Shown one piece after another: positions 14,143 to 14,171 of a stretch of DNA of 14,171 bases. The notes beneath the pieces are model-generated. The model made no database searches. It was not told where the DNA came from and was given only the letters and a program-made list of their open reading frames with translations. How positions within the stretch are numbered: the first letter of the stretch is position 1; the number at the start of each line of letters is the position of its first letter. The DNA is from Oscillospiraceae bacterium. Its GTDB lineage: Bacteria; Bacillota; Clostridia; Oscillospirales; Oscillospiraceae. The position numbers were made by a program, and so were the translations under genes. The DNA is taken from contig WRMX01000001.1 of the NCBI GenBank assembly GCA_009776905.1, positions 53,711 to 67,881 on the forward strand, written 5' to 3'.

Positions 14143-14171
14143 TGAGGGACAAGCGAGTAGAGCGAATTCAT

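Overview
The window looks like chromosome from a fairly GC-rich Clostridia-type Firmicute. Ten of its genes are on the minus strand and one, a chemoreceptor, is on the plus strand. The taxonomic call rests on gene order. tig-clpP-clpX-lon-engB(ysxC) resembles the Bacillus/Clostridia tig-clpX-lon-ysxC arrangement. M50 peptidase-scpA-scpB-DUF2953 is a common clostridial block. The species cannot be named from the sequence alone.

Layout, in minus-strand transcription order (right to left): a calcineurin-like phosphoesterase (11338-12027); a protein quality-control cluster of trigger factor, ClpP, ClpX and Lon; the ribosome-assembly GTPase EngB; an S2P-like M50 metalloprotease; the condensin partners ScpA and ScpB; an inserted AAA ATPase of the DUF4143 type (335-1684); and the start of a DUF2953 membrane protein that runs off the left edge. 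The methyl-accepting chemotaxis protein (12306-14048) diverges from the phosphoesterase. Spacings are tight: lon and engB overlap by 4 nt, and scpA/scpB abut or overlap. A candidate sigma-A promoter precedes tig. Trigger factor, ClpXP and Lon together cover nascent-chain folding and regulated proteolysis.

The unusual part is 235-2060. The ATPase gene sits between scpB and DUF2953 and is flanked by direct copies (235-361 and 1851-1963) of a segment containing a small palindromic-ended element plus the coding tail SGSELSSS-stop. Two unrelated proteins, ScpB and the ATPase, therefore end in the same residues and stop codon. The scpB tail also carries six tandem 18-bp repeats. Upstream of the ATPase is a TATAAT promoter preceded by three 10-bp repeats at exactly 32-bp spacing. 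The ATPase gene is visibly more AT-rich than its neighbours, which fits recent arrival.

Two other points stand out. Trigger factor has a C-terminal extension of about 180 residues with a His-rich segment followed by Lys/Ala/Pro-rich blocks. The chemoreceptor stop codon lies inside a perfect 17-bp inverted repeat that could be a second small mobile element. No tRNA, rRNA, CRISPR array or complete transposase gene is visible.
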